From Myotis daubentonii (lineage: Eukaryota; Chordata; Mammalia; Chiroptera; Vespertilionidae), in contig NC_081841.1 in assembly GCF_963259705.1 (NCBI RefSeq), positions 29,167,358-29,231,357 of the forward strand: a stretch of DNA of 64,000 bases. Reading direction: 5' to 3'. The position numbers were made by a program, and so were the translations under genes. Shown in pieces: positions 1 through 11,305 of the stretch; the stretch's first letter is position 1; each line of letters opens with the position of its first letter. The notes below the pieces were generated by a model. That model was not told the origin of the DNA. It saw only the letters and a program-made list of their open reading frames with translations, and ran no database searches.

Positions 1-1236
1 TCTTTTCTATTCTGGTTTGTGTCTGCAGATACACTTTTTCCATCAATTTAAACATAATTATAGAATAATCTTTCACAAATATTATAGTTAATGACATTAG
101 GGCCTTTATAAATTCTGGTTCTTAATTTATACACATTAAAATTTCATTTGAAAGGAAGGAACTTTGAATATTTGAATATATTTTTGAGACATTTTATAAG
201 GTTTCTAGCACAGTGTGCCCCAAAGCCCTAGAACTGGTCATGTTTGGTTGGGATTACATGGCCTGGACAAAGTCAGAAGCAACTTGAAAGAGATTATTTC
301 TGGCTTTAGCAAGGCAAAACTTAGTTCGATTATGTGCTACACATTCCTCCTCGGCTTTAGAGAGCAGAACCTGACATTTTATTCAGGCTAGGGTCTGAAC
401 AGAGCTTTGTCTAGTGGGGAAAGTGACAGTCCTTTTAGGTTTTACAAGTACATGCTGTAATGCAGAAACTCTATGCACGGAAATTTGCCATTTCAAAATT
501 GATAATTCAGGGCTTTGTTTCGACATGGATTAATGGAATTATCATGTCAGATAATTTTTATTCTCCTCATTGAATAGAGAGTCCTAAAAATCTGCTGCTT
601 AAATTAGCACTCAGGAAAAAATGTAATCTCCCATTATTTTATTCACAGTTGTGTGAGTTCCAACAAATGCGAATGTGCAAAGTAAATTTATCGCTGTATT
701 CTGAGGGACTGTCTCTTACTCTTGAATCTTTTCCAACATTTAATCTACATCAACTTTTAAAATTTCTTTATGTCAGTCCACTTTATAAACTATTATGAAA
801 CAAGGCACCATAAAACCAAGAGAAGACATGTTCTGTTGTACAAATGCTGGGAAAGAGATGTTGTGGAACTTACTGTTTGGAACAATGTGGTCTGTCTGTT
901 TGATTAAAGTATTGTTTCTTTTCCTTTATGCCTTTAACATAATGTTCTCAACATTAAATCGAAATATATTGACAATGTTGAGTTGTCAATGTTAGTTTCA
1001 TTAAATTTTCATTAGATATATTATTTTTAAGCAATTTTGAATTTATAAAAGTACTGTAATTTTCTTAAATGGACTAGATAATTTTCAAGACTCACCTGTT
1101 TTCATTACTAAAACCAAAGAATAATGAAATTCAATAAAAATTTACTTCAGCAATGTCTTTTTAGAAATACCTTTATTTATGTAAAACAAGATTCAACTAT
1201 ATTGCTATGAAAATATCCTATAGAAGTTCTGCAACT
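1..1236. other. AT-rich intergenic sequence, no gene seen
   Basis: No frame here exceeds about 66 codons, and none shows a recognisable domain or splice-bounded coding pattern. No transposon with clear ends is visible. Treated as intergenic or intronic unique sequence. Confidence 0.6.
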
Positions 1237-1251
1237 TAGTCTATGTATTTT

Positions 1252-1509
1252 TTAAAATATATTTTTTATTTTATTTTTGTATTATTGTCTAAAGTTAAAA
1301 TATATTTTTATTGATTTCAGAAAGGAAGGGAGAGAAAGAAATAGAAACATCAATGATGAGAAAGAATCATTGACTGACTGCCTCTTGCACGCTCCACACT
1401 GGCGATCAAGCCTGAACCTCTACCCGGGTATATGCCCTGACCAGGAATTGAACCATGACGTTCTTGTTTAGAAGGTCGATGCTCAACCACTGAGCCATAC
1501 TACCTGGGA
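1252..1509 (-). mobile_element. Ves-type SINE, diverged
   Basis: A tRNA-derived bat SINE read on the minus strand. On the plus strand it shows the order expected of an inverted copy: A/T-rich tail, TTTTTATTGATTTCAG, a purine block (GGAAGGGAGAG), the ATCAATGATGAGA box, CTGCCTCTTGCACGC, and the tRNA-like head ending in CCACTGAGCCATAC. The B-box region reads GGAATTGAACC. Flanks TAGTCTATGTATTTT (1237-1251) and TAGTCTATCTATTTT (1510-1524) look like a 15-bp target-site duplication with one mismatch. The many substitutions suggest an older copy. Confidence 0.85.
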
Positions 1510-1524
1510 TAGTCTATCTATTTT

Positions 1525-3538
1525 AACTTCATATACTCTGACTTTGATCTTTTGTACTACCTAAAGGCATACATAGGTTTATTTTTCCCAATCATCTTTC
1601 TGAGCTATATTTTTATATTCTTTTGGGAATATTGATTTTATATTGTCAGGTGAAAACACCAATATATCACTCCCAACTTCATGCATTTAATTGTAATATC
1701 ACTATGCAATACTGCTCAGGACAGTCCCAATTCATATATTTTATACAGTCTTAATGATCAATTATGTAATTGATATAATTATAATTGATTGATATAATTA
1801 TAATCTCTTCCCCTTTCACAAACACCCTGGTTTTGACTCTACAAATCATCTATTTTGGACCTGTTAGTACATTATCAAGATGAGTAACATTTATGTAGTA
1901 TAACAGAAATTCTTCCCCTCCCTCCTTCTGGAATTTATCTCACTTTTTTCCTTTATAACTATACTTCCTGGCTACTTCCAGTTGTGAATAAACATAGACA
2001 TAGGTAAACATTGTTGCTGCATGACCTTTGCCCAGAGGTGATGGTAGGTAGATGCCATTGCCTTGAGCAAATGAAGAAACTGCTGCTTGGATCAGCAGTC
2101 ACTTAAGAGGAAAGATCATTTCTCTTTTCTTGCTATTTAGCCAAGCATTTACTGTGGGGATTTCCAAAGACCTAGTATTAGGGTTTCTGTCAGAAAGTTG
2201 ATGGTCATACACACATATCTAGAGAGTAAATAGTTTGAAGTCAAAGGGCACAACTCATTGCATTTATTCTATACATGTTGTTAATTTAAGGTGCTCTTTC
2301 TACTTCTAAAGGTCAGGACATATCAATTTGATAGCTCATTCCTGTTATACCTAATATTTTCTTTACTTTACATGCAAACAAATCCAACAGTCCAGAAGGG
2401 GCAAAGCAAAATCATGCAAATTGCCGGATCTTTTTTCAGTAAAAAAGCTGAGCATAGCAGCCCTGCTCACCCAGCTTCACAGGAACTTTTGCATTGCTGA
2501 ATGGCCTTTCTGGCCTTCCTATCGGACAACAGAAAGACATAAAGGAGAGATGAGGACTGAGAGCAGAGACTGTAAGCCCTGGTTATACGAGCTTATCTAG
2601 GTTACTCCCAATGGTGTGCTGGAGCTGACTACCTCTGGCTCGGGAGAGCAAATGGTGAACATCTTTTCCCAACTCTGAATTCAGTGATATTATGTTGATA
2701 AGGTGAAATCAGCCTGGCAGAAATATTTACACAGCAGATATTGTCAAATACTACAAATTAAGGATGTTTTTCTTAAGGAGTCAACTTTAAATATTTACCA
2801 GACCACCATAAATCAATCCTCTCATTAATGCAAATCTACTGATTATGTTAATTCACTGAATGACATTTATAACTGATAATTTATATTTACTAAGGGGACA
2901 GAATACCTACAAGTTGTTTCATATTGTTTATGGATATTTTCCTTTGCACAAGTGGCATCATTCCCTTCCTACTTTTTTGCACCTCACTTTTGTCCCTTAA
3001 TAATATGTCTTGGGAGATTTTCCTCAGTTAGGATATGCAAAGCTACTTCATCTTGTATTAACAAGTGCATTACTGTCCATTTTATGGCTTCACTAAAGTT
3101 TTGTTGCCCAGGTCCCATTTCATGAACAACCAATAGGCTGTGTCCACTTTTTAGCTATTATGAAGAATACTGCCTTGACCACTTTTTCATATGCTACATA
3201 GCTTTGTATAAGCCACTTTATGTTCTGTAGAAGTGAAAATGCTGAATCAAAATGTAGGCGCATATTAAACTTTGATAGGTATTGTTTATTAGGATTATTT
3301 ACAATCTACTTTAAAACAGTTAACTCTTTTCTTCTCCTCCCTCCCTGCCCTTCTCCCTCCTCCCTTTTCTTTACTGGCTGGCTATATCAGATTTGAGAAC
3401 ACACTTCCAGGCATGTACTTCCCATCCTTTCAAAGAGATATTTCCAATTGGAGGATAACATAACAAAAATGAAAATGTCAGTGTCCTCTTAAATTTCAGC
3501 AAATAAATAAGAAGCATTTACCTCTGTATCAGGCACTA
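1525..3538. other. Intergenic sequence with an L1-like old repeat near 2930-3310
   Basis: No coding region is supported. Around 2930-3310 the wording (a block near TTAGCTATTATGAAGAATACTG, followed by AGAAGTGAAAATGCTGAATC) resembles the 3' part of old mammalian L1 elements. I see no ends or poly-A tail that would fix its limits. The rest shows no recognisable feature. Confidence 0.4.
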
Positions 3539-3934
3539 TCAACACTAATAAAAGAGAAACATGCAAATTTGTGTCACTCTGCTACGCCTACCAGGCAATC
3601 AGGATGAGTATGCAAATTAACCCAACAAAGATGGTGGTTAGTTTGCATACGCAAGCATGGAGCGAAGACTGAAGACAGCGTAGGAGGAAGCCAAGCATTG
3701 CAGAAGGGAGCAAAGCAGTGGAGAAGGGAGAGAGCAGAAGCAGCAGAGACGGGAGCGGAGCAGAAGCAGCGGACACGGGAGTGGAGCCGAGGCAGTGGAG
3801 AAGGGAGTGAAGCCCACCGAGGCAGGCTTCACTCCCTTCTCTGCTTCGCTCTGGCTGCAGGAAGCCCTATTCTTGCAGGAATAGGCCTGAGGAAGCCCTA
3901 TTCCTATAGGAATCTTCCTGCAACGGGCCTCTAG
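3539..3934 (+). mobile_element. Non-autonomous Helitron (HeliBat type)
   Basis: Starts with TC after an A (A|TC), followed by CTAATAAAAGAGAAACATG, the 5' signature shared with the copies at 8550 and 27876. Ends in GGGCCTCTAG at 3934. The interior holds ATGCAAATTAAC and AAAGATGG boxes typical of this family, then a purine-rich run (about 3700-3810) with repeated GGAG/AGCAG words like a short minisatellite. There is no Rep/helicase coding capacity, so it depends on proteins from elsewhere. It abuts the next Helitron with no spacer. Confidence 0.85.
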
Positions 3935-4270
3935 CCTATATAATAAGAGCCTGTGCGACAGTTACAGAGGAATGACCGGAACAACCAGTTGCTAGAATGC
4001 ACACTGACCACCAGGGGGCAGACGCTCAATGCAGGAGCTGCCCCCTGGTGGTCAGTGTGCTCCCACAGAGGAAGCGCCACTCAGCCAGAAGCTGTCTCAT
4101 AGCTGGTGAGCACAGCAGCGGTGGTGGGAGTTTCTCTCACCCCCGGCAGCGCTAAGGTGCAGCAAGTAGGCAGGCTGTAAGGAGCAAGGGGTCCCAGACT
4201 GCGAGAGGGTGCAGGTAGGGCTGAGGGACCGCCCTCCCCAGTGCACGATTTTTGTGCATGAGGCCTCTAG
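3935..4270 (+). mobile_element. Non-autonomous Helitron (HeliBatN type) with CTCF-like motif pair
   Basis: Begins CCTATATAATAAGAG directly after the CTAG of the upstream Helitron; the expected first T of the TC terminus is missing or replaced at the junction. Ends in GGCCTCTAG at 4270, followed by T, as expected for insertion at AT. A subterminal hairpin (GTGCACGATTTTTGTGCAT) lies just before the end. It contains CCACCAGGGGGCAG at 4008-4021 and its exact reverse complement at 4038-4051, both full matches to the 14-bp CTCF core consensus. No coding capacity. Confidence 0.9.
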
Positions 4271-5599
4271 TATGTTTATAGTATGCTTATAAGAATCTGG
4301 GCCCTCAATAGATTAAAAAGGCAGGCCTGTTCTCTGACCTCATGCAGATTATATTCTAATAGGAAAGCCAAAGCAAAGAGAATCAATCGTATTTGACAAT
4401 CTGTCCACTCCATCTATGTATATGTTAAGCCATTCCTTCTGTAATATCCTGTTTTTTTATAACTGGTTGTAAACCAGTTGCTCTCATCCTTTGCCATTCT
4501 GAGAAAATTCCCTTTTCTTTTTTGATGTATTGCATCTCACCTTCCTCTTTCTTATTAGCCCCCCCCCCCCCCCCGCCCTTTGATATAGTACAACCTCCAA
4601 TAGCTTCTTGAGAAAGATGTGTGGAAAGTACATTTTTGACACTTGGCTGTGTTAAAATGTCATTATTCTTTCCCCATACTTTCTACATCCTAGCTTGAAT
4701 AAAAATTCTGGTGGCAAGTAAATTTCTCTTAGAAGTTTACAGAATATGCTCTGTAATTTTCTAGTTTTCATTATTGCTGTGCAATTTGATTGGTAGCATA
4801 TAACCTTTATTTTCTCTCTTAAATTTTGAAGACACTTTTCTTTATCATAAGTATTCTGCATTTGCCAAAAGTTTCTTAGAATGAATGTTTTAAAATTCAT
4901 TTGCAGAGCATTTGGTAGATCAGTCTGGAAACACATTTTTCAATTTTAGGAGCTGAAGTACCAAGAGGGGTCAGTGGAGCAGTCTTCTTCAGCGCAGGCA
5001 ATAAAGAAGTATTTAAAAATACTAAGAGAATTTAAAAATAATATTAAAACTGACTAAAAGATGCTCTGTTTTGATTACCATGTGCTAACAATTCTCCCAA
5101 ATTACTATTATTCTAGGTTCAGAATAACTGCTGGTGCTGTTGAGTTTTAATAATATATATGTAACCTTAAAATGAACATATTTGCATTACTTATAATAAA
5201 TAGCATTCTGCATGAAGATTAATGTGGAGAATTCCTAGTAATATAGTTAGCTTTCTCCCTCTGAACAGGTGCAGATATACTTGTATTCATTCATTTTGAG
5301 AGTAAGTTTATAAGGATTTAGAATCTGAAGTTCTTTTTGGGCATAGTTCCTGGTTTCAGCCCCTACAGTATTACATATTCTTGTATTTACACAGCATATT
5401 CAAAGTAAAATAATGACAGCATAGCCATTGTACAAATGAGAAAATGAAACCTGAATTACTTCAATCCTGTCATTCATGTGACCACTGGAATTTTTAATTT
5501 GGAGTTTAATATTTTTAACAAGTGAAGCACAGTACAACATGTGAGTGTAATATTGGTCTTGTAAGTACAAATTTTAGTTCACATATAATATTTTACTAA
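4271..5599. other. Unique AT-rich sequence with a poly-C run
   Basis: Contains a 16-base C run at 4559-4574. The 94-codon minus-strand open frame at 4652-4936 has no recognisable domain and lies in low-complexity AT-rich DNA, so I do not call it a gene. Nothing else stands out. Confidence 0.5.
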
Positions 5600-6890
5600 A
5601 TTTAAGTAACATCTAGTCAGCTGACATTTATTCTTTTTAAAAAAATTGTTATTTATATTAAATCAAAATAAATCAAGAAAATGATTAACAATTCTTACAA
5701 AAAATAAATATGTCAATTATAGGAAGGTAGTATTAAAATTATGTGTTCTGGACATTGGATAAATTATGTATGCCAATGACTTTAGGAATTAGTTTTATAT
5801 TGCTTACTTCGATGTTTGCTTTACTTCTATATCTGCCTTTTCAAAATTCTTCCTATTTAGATGTTGAAGACGTTGGTTTTATTCTCTAATTTTCTTATTT
5901 TCCTTAACTAGATATTCTTTATTTTTCTTCAATCATTTTCAAAGAGATTCCTTCAACTTTTTATTTCCACTTTTTATTGATTTTTAAATTTCTACAATCA
6001 CATTTTTAATTTCCAAGAGTTCTTTCTTATTCTCTGAATTTTATTTTCTTAATAGCATACTGTTCTCATTTTATGGAAATTAAATATATAAATATATTTT
6101 ACAGATTATATATGTATATATTTATACATCTACCACTCTAAGGATAGTACTTATAGATTATTTTCTTTTAAGTGTTCTTCTGCCCCCTACATTGTGTCTG
6201 TTTCATTAGTACTTGTTCCAAACAGTGGTTTGGACTTGTTTTTCTTGTTCATGTTTGAGGGTTCCCTAAATTATGTAATTATCCTTGTCTTTCCATTAAT
6301 GTTTACAATTAAAGTACTAAAAACTAATTTTAAGGTCAGCATGCGTAAGTGGGATGTATATAATGGTGAATCTCATAGAATAATTGAATAAGAGCCCCGC
6401 TATTTTGTCAGCGACCTCAAATTGTTCTATCTATGGCCATTACTCCTCAGGTGGTCAATTTCCTCAAAGAAGGTCCCTTTAATTCTTTGTTAATAGGAGT
6501 GTAAGAATAGAGAGGTGAGATTTAATATGAGGTCATATTACATCTTAAAGATTCATGTATGAAAAGGCTGGTGATCTTTTTGCCTAATGTCCTTGGAGTC
6601 AAGCAACTCTCTCATTCCAGCTCTCAAGAAATTTTCTTGTTTTCTGCCAAGCTGTGGAGTCTGGGAAAGAGCAGATCTGAGGTCTGACTGCTTATACACA
6701 TTTCTGACAATACAATTCAATCCAGTTCACCTATTCTTCTAGTTTCTGAATTCTGGGGTGTCAATTGACTTGTCTCTCATTGGCTTCTCTTCCTGCAGAC
6801 ATTTAGCTTTCAACACCCTCAGCTCTAATACCACCATGCCCTATCCTCTCAGCATCTTCAAAATGTTGTTGACATTCTTCTGCTAAATTC
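5600..6890. repeat. Possible old LINE-1-like fragment
   Basis: T-rich sequence at about 5820-6060 contains phrases such as TTTTAATTTCCAAGAGTTCT that resemble antisense old mammalian L1 sequence. I see no poly-A tail, target duplication or intact reading frame. The assignment rests on remembered similarity only, and the limits are approximate. A RepeatMasker run would settle it. Confidence 0.35.
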
Positions 6891-6904
6891 TCTTTTCCCC
6901 TTTC

Positions 6905-6946
<42 letters not shown>

Positions 6947-7027
6947 TTATCTATCTATCTATAGAGATATAGATATAGATATAGATATATAGATATAGAT
7001 ATAGATATAGATATAGATATAGATATT
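6905..7027. repeat. (TCTA)n/(GATA)n microsatellite
   Basis: A run of TCTA units switches at about 6960 to GATA/TAGATA units. The two halves are reverse complements, so the block could fold into a long hairpin and is probably length-polymorphic. Confidence 0.95.
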
Positions 7028-7033
7028 TACACA

Positions 7034-7210
7034 CTAGAGGCCCAATGCATGAAATTTGTGCAAGAGTAGGCCTTCCATCCCCCGGCTGCTGGCACCAGCT
7101 TCCCTCTGGCACCCAGGACTCAGGCTTCCCTCGCAGCCCTGGCTTCATCTGGAAGGTTATCCAGAAGGATGTCAGGTCTAATTAGCATATTATGCTTTCA
7201 TTACTATAGA
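7034..7210 (-). mobile_element. Short non-autonomous Helitron, minus strand
   Basis: On the minus strand it starts TCTATAGTAATGAAAGCATA and contains ATATGCTAATTAGA. It ends in GGGCCTCTAG at 7034, with T as the next minus-strand base. A GCATGAAATTTGTGC hairpin sits just before the end. It is the same short family as 27037-27192: both carry the CCAGGGCTGC and GGAAGCC blocks. Its 5' edge touches a mariner-like element. Confidence 0.85.
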
Positions 7211-7344
7211 TGGTGTCCCAAAAATGTCTACACACTTTGAATAATTATTAATTCTAATGTGTTAAATCTAAAAAAAAAAAAAGAAACAGTGATTGAGCTA
7301 TCTGCTGTTCAAGTGTGTACTAGTATACATTTTTTGGGACACCC
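7209..7344. mobile_element. Mariner/Tc1-like MITE
   Basis: Short element with inverted ends: GGTGTCCCAAAAATGT on the left and its inverse (ACATTTTTTGGGACACC) on the right, next to TA dinucleotides (7207-7208 and 7345-7346). About 136 bp with an internal A run, so it cannot encode a transposase. The left end overlaps the last bases of the neighbouring Helitron, and the exact junction cannot be fixed from one sequence. Confidence 0.75.
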
Positions 7345-8019
7345 TATATATGTATGTATATTGTTATTCTGTTACTTTCATTTTATGGGTTACTATAAAA
7401 TAGGAATAATTGTTATATTTAACTACAGATATCTTTGATACACCCAGGCAGACAGTGCTCAGCTTCCTGTAGACATGACAGCTTTCAGGATTGGCAGTGT
7501 TGTTGGTACTGAGGGAAACATGGTCTACAGAACATGCACACACATCCCTTCCTGGACTGCAACAGGCAGACTCCTCCATGCACTGAAAATTTTGTCATAG
7601 AAAACACTTTCCATTTAGTGAAGGAAATAATTTTTAACATTTAGGTTTATTAGTTTTTTTGTTGTAAAAGTGATGCATAACTCACTTTAGAAAATTTGAC
7701 AAGTGAAGAAATTTATAATCATGTGTAGATGCCTACATTTTTGCTCCAATCTCTTTTTTCACAACTGTGCATGATATAGTCTTTCATAATAATTATTTCG
7801 TGCTAAAATTATATTTTAGCATGTTTTATGTATTGCAAAGTAAATAGTAATACAAAAGAGTGCATATATAAAAATTTAAAGACAAATAATAAAATAAACA
7901 TTCATGTACCCACTCCATAGATTATGAATTAGGAGAACATATTCTTGTTATTTTATTGGGCCAGATTATAAACTCTGTATAATATTTTAAACTCAAGTTT
8001 GTTATGTATTTTACTCTTA

Positions 8020-8150
8020 CATGTATTGTTTAATTTAATCTTAATAACAGCCATATAAGGTAGGTACTAATATTAGCCCCATTTTACATATTAGAAAACT
8101 CAGACTTAGGGAAGTTAAGAATTTTGGTCAGTTAATAGGTGAAAGTTATA
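8020..8150 (-). repeat. MIR SINE fragment
   Basis: Reads like the reverse complement of the ancient mammalian MIR: TTTAATCTTAATAACAGCC, GGTAGGTACTAATATTA, CCCATTTTACATATTAG and AACTCAGACTTAGGGAAGTT in that order. Highly diverged and truncated. Confidence 0.65.
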
Positions 8151-9039
8151 CACATATAAACACACACACACAGAGTTAAGGGGCAAGAGTCAAAACCATA
8201 AACCTGTTATTTGAATAGAGAAAATTTTGTATAAAGAACTGTTACCTAGGTATAGTTGTTAATTAGGTAACTAAAAGGGTAAAAAGAAAAATTTTAAATG
8301 TCAAGTAAATAACAATTGTAAGAAATAGCTAGCAAAGGTATTGTAAATTTTACAGCCTAGAAACTTAAAGAAAGGCCTCTGTAATTCCAAAACCCCACAT
8401 CTCTGAGGAGGAGGCTCTGCTCAGCTGGTTTCAGTGTCTCTGACTGCACAGAAGCAGCCCCTGGAGCTAGAACCCAGAATGCTGAGAAGCAGGTGTCTCT
8501 GGGGAGTGTTGGCCAGGTTGGTTCTGAAAAGACTAAAAAGTTGTGGTAATCCTATCTAATAAAAGAGAAACATGGTAATTGGCGTATGACCGCTACCCTT
8601 CCCATTGGCTAATCACAGCGATATGCAAATTAACTGCCAACTAAGATGGCAGTTAACCGCCAACAAAGATGGCAGCTAATTTGCATACTGCAGGCAGGAT
8701 GGGACAGCGCCATCCTGCCTGCCCCTCTGCCACCCAGGCCTGCTATCTATGACCTGGATGGCGGACGACCCAACCCAGGGCTGGCGGGGCGTGACAGCAG
8801 CTGTCCCCTACTGGCCAAGACCCCAACCGGCTCTCCCGCCGGCAGACTGGGGCTGGCGGGGCTGCTGCGGTGTCCACCTTCACTCACGCCCCAACCCCCG
8901 AGAGCGGGTTGGGGCATGAGTGCAGGCGGACGCCCCCGACCCGCATTCCCGCTGGCAGACCCGATCTTGCGGGGCAGCTGCGGCATCTGCCTGCAGTCAC
9001 TCCCGCAACCCGCTCTCCCAGCAGTCCGGGGAGCTAGGG

Positions 9040-10125
9040 GTCCCTTGCCCAGGCCTAAAGCCTTAGTCAAAGACATTAGGCCTGGGTTGGGGTGGAGCCT
9101 GCAATCCGGGGAGCTGGGGGTCCCCTGCACAGACCTAACGCCTTGGCCAGAGGCATTAGGCCTGGGCAGGGGCAGAGCCTGCAATCGCAGGGAGCTGGGG
9201 GTCCCCTGCCCAGGATTAATGCCTCGGCCAGAGGTGTTAGGCCTGGGCAGGGGTGGAACCAGCCATCGCGGGGTGGAGTCAGTGATCCTGGGCAGCTGGG
9301 GGTCCCCTGCCCAGGCCTAATGCCTTGGCCAGAGGCATTAGGTCTAGGCTGGGGCAGAGCATGAGATCCCGGGGAGCTGGGGGTCTCCTGCCCAGGACTA
9401 ATGCCTCCACCAGAGGCCTTAGGTCTGGGCAGGGGTGGTGCCAGAGATTGTGGGTAGCAGGTGCGGAGCCAGGGATAGTGGGAGCTCAGGGTCCCCTGCC
9501 CAGGCCTGACACCTCTGGCGGAGGCCTCAGGCCTGGGCAAAGGGCCGATCCAAGGATCGGAGGGTGATGAGGGTCAACTCCTCTGGCCGAGGCATCAGGC
9601 CTGGGCGGGGGGCAGAGCCAGCAATCGGAGGGGGCTGGGGGTCCCCTGCCCAGGCCTGAATCCTGGGCCAGAGGCATCAGGCCTGGGCTGGGGGCAGAGC
9701 CAGTGATGGGGGAAATGAGGGTCCCCTGGAAGAGGCGTCAGGCCTGGGCAAGAGGCTGATCCTGCAATTGGAGTGTGATGGGGGTCAACGCCTTTGGCCC
9801 AGGCGTCAGGCCTGGGCGGGGGGTGGAGCCGTCAATTGGAGGGGTGTGCAGGTCCCCTGCTCAGGCCTGATACCTGGGCCAGAGGCATCAGGCCTGGGCA
9901 GGGGGCAGAGCCAGCTATGGGAGGGAGATGGGGGTCCCCTGCCCAGGCCTTATACCTCTGGTGGAGGCATCAGACCTGGGCAAGGGGCCAATCTGGCAAT
10001 CGGAGGGTGATGGGGGTCAACGCCTCTGGCCAAGGGGTCAGGCCTGGGCAAGGGTGGATCCTGTGATTGGGGGAAATGGGGTTCCCCTGCCCAGGCCTGA
10101 AGCCTGGGGCGGGGGTGGGTGGGGT
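9040..10125. repeat. GC-rich palindromic minisatellite, about 13 units
   Basis: About 13 recurrences of a GCCTGGGC-type anchor at roughly 60-110-bp spacing (near 9068, 9160, 9239, 9340, 9420, 9528, 9597, 9679, 9739, 9807, 9889, 9968 and 10040). Each unit contains CCCAGGCCTGATGCC-like sequence followed by its near reverse complement (GGCATCAGGCCTGGG), so each could form a stem-loop. The strand symmetry explains the overlapping open frames on both strands. Confidence 0.85.
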
Positions 10126-10324
10126 GCCAAGCCGCAGATTGTTGTGAACTACAGAGGAAGCACCTTTTCTGGCCACTCATTGGTTAAGCTCCCTGTATGC
10201 CACTGGTAATATTCTTAGTAACTTGGCTAATAAGAATCCAAAACGGTGACCTAGGGTTTTTCACCACACTCCTGGTGAAAAAAACGAAGATCCGCTGCTG
10301 GAGGGCTAAGATGTGTCATATCCT

Positions 10325-10582
10325 GCCCTAGCCACTTTGGCTCAGTGGATAATGCCTTGGCCTGCCGATGGCAGGGTCTGGGTTCAATTCTGACCAAGGG
10401 CATGTACCTAGTTTGCAGGGTCCTCCCTGGCCGGGGCCCAGGTCAGGGCTCATGCAGGTGGCAACCAATCAAAGTGTTCCGCTCATTTTGATGTTTCTCT
10501 CTGTCTTTCCCTTTCTCTTTCACATTCTCTAAAAATCAATGGAAACATATCCTCAGGTGAGGATAAAAAAATAATTAAGAAA
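10325..10582 (+). mobile_element. Bat tRNA-derived SINE inside the Helitron
   Basis: Plus-strand SINE: GCCCTAGCCACTTTGGCTCAGTGGAT head, B-box-like GGTTCAATTCTG, the CAAGGGCATGTACC block, a TGATGTTTCTCTCTGTC pyrimidine block and an ATCCTCAGGTGAGGATAAAAA tail. The head and B box are Pol III promoter-like. I could not find a clean target duplication. It interrupts the interior of the 8550-10932 Helitron. Confidence 0.85.
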
Positions 10583-10932
10583 TTATTATTATATGAAAGA
10601 CACATCTTGGAAATGCCTAAAAAAAGTTGTCATTTTTTCATGGTGATGGGACTGGAGTCCGTGTTGATGAAAAAACCTTGCTGGCTGCTGTGACTGGCAG
10701 TAGCTGCAGCAGCGGGGTGATGGGGCTGGTGCCTTCCCCTGATCAGCCCAGTCACCTCCCACAAAGGGAGGCCAGACTGAGGCTTAGGCCCGCTCCCCAA
10801 GGGGAGCTGGGAGCGGGCCTAAGCTGTCAATAGGACATCCCCTGAGGGCTCCCAGTATGTGAGAGGGGGCAGTCTGGGCTGAGGGACACCTCCCCCCCCC
10901 CAGTGCACGAATTTCGTGCACCAGGCCCCTAG

Positions 10933-11305
10933 TCCTATATAATAAAAGGCTAATCTGCAAATTGACTGAACAGTGGAATGACCAGGCTCTATGAGATGCA
11001 CTGACCACCAGAGGACAGACGCTCATCACAGGAGCTGCCCCCTGGTGGTCAGTGTGCTCCCACATGGGGAGCTCCACTCAGCCAGAAGCCGGGCTCATGG
11101 CTGGGGAGCATAGCGGCAGTGGTGGGAGCCTCTCCTGCCTCTGTGGCAGCGCTAAGGATGTCTGACTGACAGCTTAGGACCGATCCCCAGTTTAAGCCTA
11201 AGCCATCAGTCAGACATCCCTCGAGGGCTCCAGGACTGCAAGAAAGTGGCAGGCCGGGCTAAGGGATGCCCCTGAGTGCATGAATTTTGTGCGCCAGGCC
11301 TCTAG
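10933..11305 (+). mobile_element. Non-autonomous Helitron (HeliBatN type)
   Basis: Starts TCCTATATAATAAAAGGC directly after the CTAG of the previous Helitron and ends GGCCTCTAG at 11305, followed by T. One full CTCF-core match (CTGCCCCCTGGTGG, minus-strand motif) lies at 11035-11048. The partner at 11005 is degraded to CCACCAGAGGACAG. The palindrome around AGGATGTCTGACTGACAG / CAGTCAGACATCC (11155-11220) and the degraded terminal hairpin are in the usual places. Confidence 0.9.

Larger units (their letters stand above)
8550..10932 (+). mobile_element. Long non-autonomous Helitron with internal minisatellite
   Basis: The 5' end is A|TCCTATCTAATAAAAGAG at 8550. The 3' end is CCCCTAG at 10932, preceded by the hairpin GTGCACGAATTTCGTGCAC. 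At about 2.4 kb it is much longer than its relatives. The interior holds the family's ATGCAAATTAACTGCC and AAGATGGC boxes (8620-8690), a GC-rich minisatellite (about 9040-10125), a non-repetitive stretch (10130-10324), a SINE, and a second unique stretch leading to the terminal palindrome (TTAGGCCCGCTCCC...GAGCGGGCCTAA, about 10783-10822). Long open frames on both strands over the minisatellite come from GC-rich, quasi-palindromic repeats, not from coding. I see no Rep or helicase motif. It is followed directly by another Helitron. Confidence 0.85.

Noticed and set aside
8646..10209. Several overlapping open frames (up to 224 codons, both strands), proline/glycine/arginine-rich
   Set aside because: They lie over a GC-rich palindromic minisatellite in a Helitron; repeated LPRPEALGLG-type words are translated repeats, present on both strands.
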